NCBI GenBank assembly: GCA_947379975.1
Contig: CANCPF010000024.1
Span: 1 to 26,579 of the forward strand
Length of the DNA: 26,579 nt
Reading direction: 5' to 3'
From: Methylophilaceae bacterium
Lineage (GTDB): Bacteria; Pseudomonadota; Gammaproteobacteria; Burkholderiales; Methylophilaceae
This document shows, piece after piece, positions 24,077 to 26,579 of the stretch. A program made the translations under genes and the position numbers. Within the stretch, counting starts at the first letter, position 1, and the number at the start of each line of letters is the position of its first letter. The notes under the pieces are model-generated. The model did no database searches. It was not told the DNA's origin and saw only the letters and a program-made list of their open reading frames with translations.

Positions 24077-24925
24077 TCACTGCAAAAAACTAGCTAACAA
24101 GGTCGCTACTGTTAAATCTGCACTAGTGCCGGGATTGATTTTGCGTAATTTAAGTGAGGCGTCCCACTCCAGCAATTTTTGCTGTATTAATTTGGGATTA
24201 TCGACGGCCCAATACTCAATCTCCAGCGCTTGCGCCTCCGCCATCACAAGCTTAGCCGTGTCATCGCCATACTTACGCACTATATGACTATCCAACAGAT
24301 TCACCATAAAACCAAGATACAAAGCGGTAGTGGCCCAAGCCTGATTTTCCCAACGCTCAAGCGCCTCAGCATAACGGGCTAATCCGTAACCAAATATATC
24401 TGAGAAATCATGGCTATACTGCCAAGCAATACGATCTCTAGATTGTGCGGACTGCATCATTTGCAGCAAGGTTACGCTAGGTTTCTGATGAACATCGTTC
24501 TCGCCAACGCTGCCTAAGCCGGCAGGATTCGCTAACACAATGGCTTGGCCAGCGAGAAGCGTATCATCAACTGTCAACCGCCTTAAAGTATGCATTAAAC
24601 TTTGCGGTAAAGTCTGCGCTTCCGTACGCTGCAAAGCCGCATGAATAATGGGTGCACACAATAAAACCAAACCTAAATTGGTATTCAAACCAACGGTGCT
24701 CTGTGTCGCCTCTATTGCATTGAATATACGCTCACCTACACTACAATCAGCTTGCGCGATTAAATTCGCTGAAGCGTCCGCGCTATTAATAAAATCGTAG
24801 ATGGTCATGCCATGGCCATCAGCAAATGTATGTACGTTACCCGGCTTTAAGGCTTGTAATTCTGCCATGCAGGCATTTTTATAAGCGGCGACTAATTGTG
24901 CTGAAGTATATTTTTTTAACGGCAT
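24077..24925 (-). CDS. CitG/MdcB-like protein (triphosphoribosyl-dephospho-CoA synthase family), H4MPT-linked
   Basis: The 282-residue protein belongs to the CitG fold family. It has AELQALKPGNVHTFADGHGM (21-40), FINSADAS, the nucleotide-site STVGLNTNLGLVLLCAPI (76-93) and the closing NPGTSADLTVATLLASF. Classical CitG makes the triphosphoribosyl-dephospho-CoA precursor of the citrate lyase prosthetic group, but no citrate or malonate lyase gene is near. CitG-like genes are recurrent members of H4MPT/methylofuran gene islands in methylotrophs, so a phosphoribosyl-type transfer in cofactor synthesis is the more likely role; the exact reaction is not known to me. It starts 13 bases after the RimK-like gene and is the last gene of its operon. 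The Shine-Dalgarno is weak. Confidence 0.78.
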   Translation of the reverse strand: MPLKKYTSAQLVAAYKNACMAELQALKPGNVHTFADGHGMTIYDFINSADASANLIAQADCSVGERIFNAIEATQSTVGLNTNLGLVLLCAPIIHAALQRTEAQTLPQSLMHTLRRLTVDDTLLAGQAIVLANPAGLGSVGENDVHQKPSVTLLQMMQSAQSRDRIAWQYSHDFSDIFGYGLARYAEALERWENQAWATTALYLGFMVNLLDSHIVRKYGDDTAKLVMAEAQALEIEYWAVDNPKLIQQKLLEWDASLKLRKINPGTSADLTVATLLASFLQ

Positions 24926-24938
24926 ATTAAAAATTTTC

Positions 24939-25832
24939 TTAAATTTTTGTTAAAAAATCATCGACCAATAACTGCGCCATATTCAATTCAGTCACGCTTT
25001 GCAGACCTTTCCATGCTGGAATACTATTAACTTCCAATACATAGTAGTCGCCGTTAACCGCCTGAATAATATCTACGCCACAATAGTCAATAGCAACCGC
25101 GGCGGCGGCCTTTAATGCTAGTTCGCTCATGCTTTTATTTTGCTCGGCAACTTCACAACGTCCGCCAGCGGCAACGTTATTCACCCAGCTAGCACCAATA
25201 CGCTTCATGGCCGCCACTACCTTGCCATTAATCACAAAAACTCGATAATCGTGTGGCGCATCTTTGCCGGCAATCATTGGTGTTTCTATTAATTGCTGCA
25301 GATAATACACGCCATCTAAAAATTGTTGCATAGGCACAGGCAGCGGTTCATGAACTTGCAACTTACGCACGCCCAATCCCTGTGAGCCAAATAGCGGTTT
25401 AATGACTAATGTTTGATTGTTTTGCGCTGCGATTTGGCGAATAGATTCGGCATGCGTTCGTGATTCAGCAACCCAGGTTGGCGGTGTTGATACGCCGTGC
25501 AGCTGCAATAAAAAACTGGTCATGGCTTTATCAACCGTGCGCTCGATGGCTTTAACGTCGTTGTAAATAACAACGCCCTGCATGGCCAGCATATGCAATA
25601 CGTTTAAACGTGTAATCACCTGCTGAAGCGTACCGCCAGAAACGCCGCGAACAAACACCGCTTTGGGCAGACTATCAAAATGTGGAATGTTAATTAGCGG
25701 CCTATCGCCAGATAAATCGATGACACACGCTTGCAGTGAAACAAATACCGCCTCTATGCCGCGTTGGGCGAAAGCCTCCTTTAGTTGTGCACCATGCCAA
25801 CCAGCATCATCAGTAAATATTGGGATTTTCAA
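24939..25832 (-). CDS. RimK-like ATP-grasp ligase, putative cofactor glutamate ligase
   Basis: A 297-residue ATP-grasp protein of the RimK/MptN/CofF branch. It has FVRGVSGGTLQQVITRLNVL (60-79), YNDVKAIERTVDKAMTSFLL (90-109), the ATP-binding VIKPLFGSQGLGV (143-155), DYRVFVINGKVVAAMKR (195-211), and the metal-binding GVDII (252-256) and LEVNSIPAWKGLQ (266-278). Known relatives add glutamate to tetrahydromethanopterin (MptN), to coenzyme F420 (CofF) or to ribosomal protein S6 (RimK). Given its neighbours the likely acceptor is H4MPT or the polyglutamate tail of methylofuran; this is inference. The start is read as TTG at 25832: it gives the family N-terminus, and the nearby ATG is out of frame. 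It follows hpt after 85 bases. Confidence 0.8.
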   Translation of the reverse strand: MKIPIFTDDAGWHGAQLKEAFAQRGIEAVFVSLQACVIDLSGDRPLINIPHFDSLPKAVFVRGVSGGTLQQVITRLNVLHMLAMQGVVIYNDVKAIERTVDKAMTSFLLQLHGVSTPPTWVAESRTHAESIRQIAAQNNQTLVIKPLFGSQGLGVRKLQVHEPLPVPMQQFLDGVYYLQQLIETPMIAGKDAPHDYRVFVINGKVVAAMKRIGASWVNNVAAGGRCEVAEQNKSMSELALKAAAAVAIDYCGVDIIQAVNGDYYVLEVNSIPAWKGLQSVTELNMAQLLVDDFLTKI

Positions 25833-25917
25833 ATAGAGACCATTAACTAAAATAGCTTTTCGTTACAAGGTAAATGCTGACTTGATTGTTAATTAATATC
25901 TGAATTAACACTAGAGC

Positions 25918-26457
25918 TTAGCTAAGTGCATAGATAGCAGAAAGATTTCGCCACCAGCCATAAGCGTCCATGCCATAACCAAACACATAACAATCCGGCA
26001 CGTCTAGGCCAACAAAATCGGCGGCAATTGGCTTGCTGTGGCTTAATGTTTTTTCGACCAATACTGCAGACAAAACAACTTTTGCGCCCAATTCCAAGCA
26101 CTTCTCTTTAATGGCCAACAAAGTAATGCCTTCATCTAAAATATCATCCAATAGCAATACGGTACGATTGCTTAGATTCAATTTTGGTAAAGACTGCCAA
26201 GTTAAGGTTTTGCCCACCGTATTATTTTGATAACGACTGGCGTGTACATAATCCACTTCTAGGGGAAATGTCAGTTGCGTTAATAGCTGTCCAGTAAAAA
26301 TAACACCACCGCCCATCACGCAAATCACAATCGGGCTTTTATCGCCCAGTGCCTCAGTGATTTCTTGGCTTAATCGTATAATCGCTGCCGCAACAACTGC
26401 TGGCGCATGAATTAACTGTGCATTTTCTAATAATTGTTGTGGGTTTTGCTGGCTCAA
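25918..26457 (-). CDS. hpt: Hypoxanthine (purine) phosphoribosyltransferase
   Basis: The 179-residue protein has a type I phosphoribosyltransferase domain. The PRPP loop LLLDDILDEGITL (101-113) is complete. VICVMGGGVIFTGQLL (44-59) is the beta-strand and diphosphate loop region, EVDYVHASRY (67-76) the substrate loop, and FVGLDVPDCYVFGYGMD (148-164) the purine-binding C-terminus with the conserved Val-Gly-Tyr-like stretch. It should salvage hypoxanthine or guanine to IMP or GMP. It is placed first in an operon with a RimK-like ligase and a CitG-like protein, so a cofactor role linked to GTP supply or PRPP chemistry is possible but unproven. The start is read as TTG at 26457, the only start codon available before an in-frame stop upstream; the Shine-Dalgarno is weak. 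Confidence 0.88.
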   Translation of the reverse strand: MSQQNPQQLLENAQLIHAPAVVAAAIIRLSQEITEALGDKSPIVICVMGGGVIFTGQLLTQLTFPLEVDYVHASRYQNNTVGKTLTWQSLPKLNLSNRTVLLLDDILDEGITLLAIKEKCLELGAKVVLSAVLVEKTLSHSKPIAADFVGLDVPDCYVFGYGMDAYGWWRNLSAIYALS

Positions 26458-26579
26458 GATTATTTGGCTTTCTGTGTTGATATTTACAAATTGGCGCCAA
26501 ACTTTAAACTCGTTATTATTTGGTCACCATCTAAATTACAAATCTAATGTAAGGTAATTGGTGCCTCTATAATAATATT
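26458..26579. promoter_or_regulatory. Region upstream of hpt to the window edge
   Basis: No gene is seen in these 122 bases. A perfect ten-base palindrome TTGGCGCCAA lies at 26491-26500, 34 bases before the hpt start, and TGGTCACCA lies near 26521. A promoter for the hpt operon should be here or beyond the edge, but no convincing -35/-10 pair was found. Confidence 0.3.

Overview
The window looks like a chromosomal stretch from an obligate or near-obligate methylotroph of the beta-proteobacterial family Methylophilaceae, most likely Methylotenera or a close relative. The call rests on gene content: the ribulose monophosphate (RuMP) enzymes 3-hexulose-6-phosphate synthase, 6-phospho-3-hexuloisomerase and transaldolase sit beside a set of archaeal-type cofactor genes of the kind found only where tetrahydromethanopterin (H4MPT) and methanofuran/methylofuran carry one-carbon units. 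Base composition leans AT. No mobile element, CRISPR array, phage gene or rRNA is visible; one tRNA-Leu(UAG) is present.

Layout. (1) 1-4434: glgC (cut by the left edge, minus) is divergent from glgB-pgi (plus), a glycogen and hexose-phosphate block ending in a clear intrinsic terminator. (2) 4737-6086: an OprB-like carbohydrate porin. (3) 6283-6367: tRNA-Leu on the minus strand with its own terminator. (4) 6670-12748: a small unknown protein, then a three-gene RND efflux system (TolC-like lipoprotein, periplasmic adaptor, CzcA/CusA-type pump), with an intrinsic terminator after the first gene. (5) 12777-15618: GtrA flippase, polyprenyl-phosphate glycosyltransferase and a GT39/ArnT-like transferase, tightly packed and possibly read from the RND transcript. 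(6) 15605-20549, minus: a cofactor operon of an MfnD-like ATP-grasp ligase, an MfnF-like protein, pabB, an MfnE-like kinase and a pterin carbinolamine dehydratase homologue, with a divergent HisA-like barrel protein at 20589-21275 (plus). (7) 21336-23874, minus: phi, hps and tal, each followed by its own hairpin. (8) 24077-26457, minus: hypoxanthine phosphoribosyltransferase, RimK-like ligase and CitG-like protein.

How the genes fit together: formaldehyde made from methanol or methylamine is fixed by Hps and Phi to fructose 6-phosphate; transaldolase helps regenerate the ribulose 5-phosphate acceptor; Pgi converts fructose 6-phosphate to glucose 6-phosphate for the cyclic oxidative RuMP route or, through GlgC and GlgB, for glycogen. 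Regions 6 and 8 make, or are predicted to make, the cofactors of the parallel formaldehyde-oxidation route. The least understood part is the set of uncharacterised cofactor genes (HisA-like, CitG-like, phosphoribosyltransferase, RimK-like, PCD-like) around recognisable methylofuran genes; these are the best candidates for undescribed biochemistry here.

Five genes (glgB, the TolC-like gene, both ATP-grasp ligases and hpt) appear to start with TTG. Where a longer frame was open (GtrA, glycosyltransferase, phi, pabB) the start given is the one best supported by ribosome-binding site, overlap geometry or family length. All family assignments come from reading motifs by eye; none was checked by a database search.
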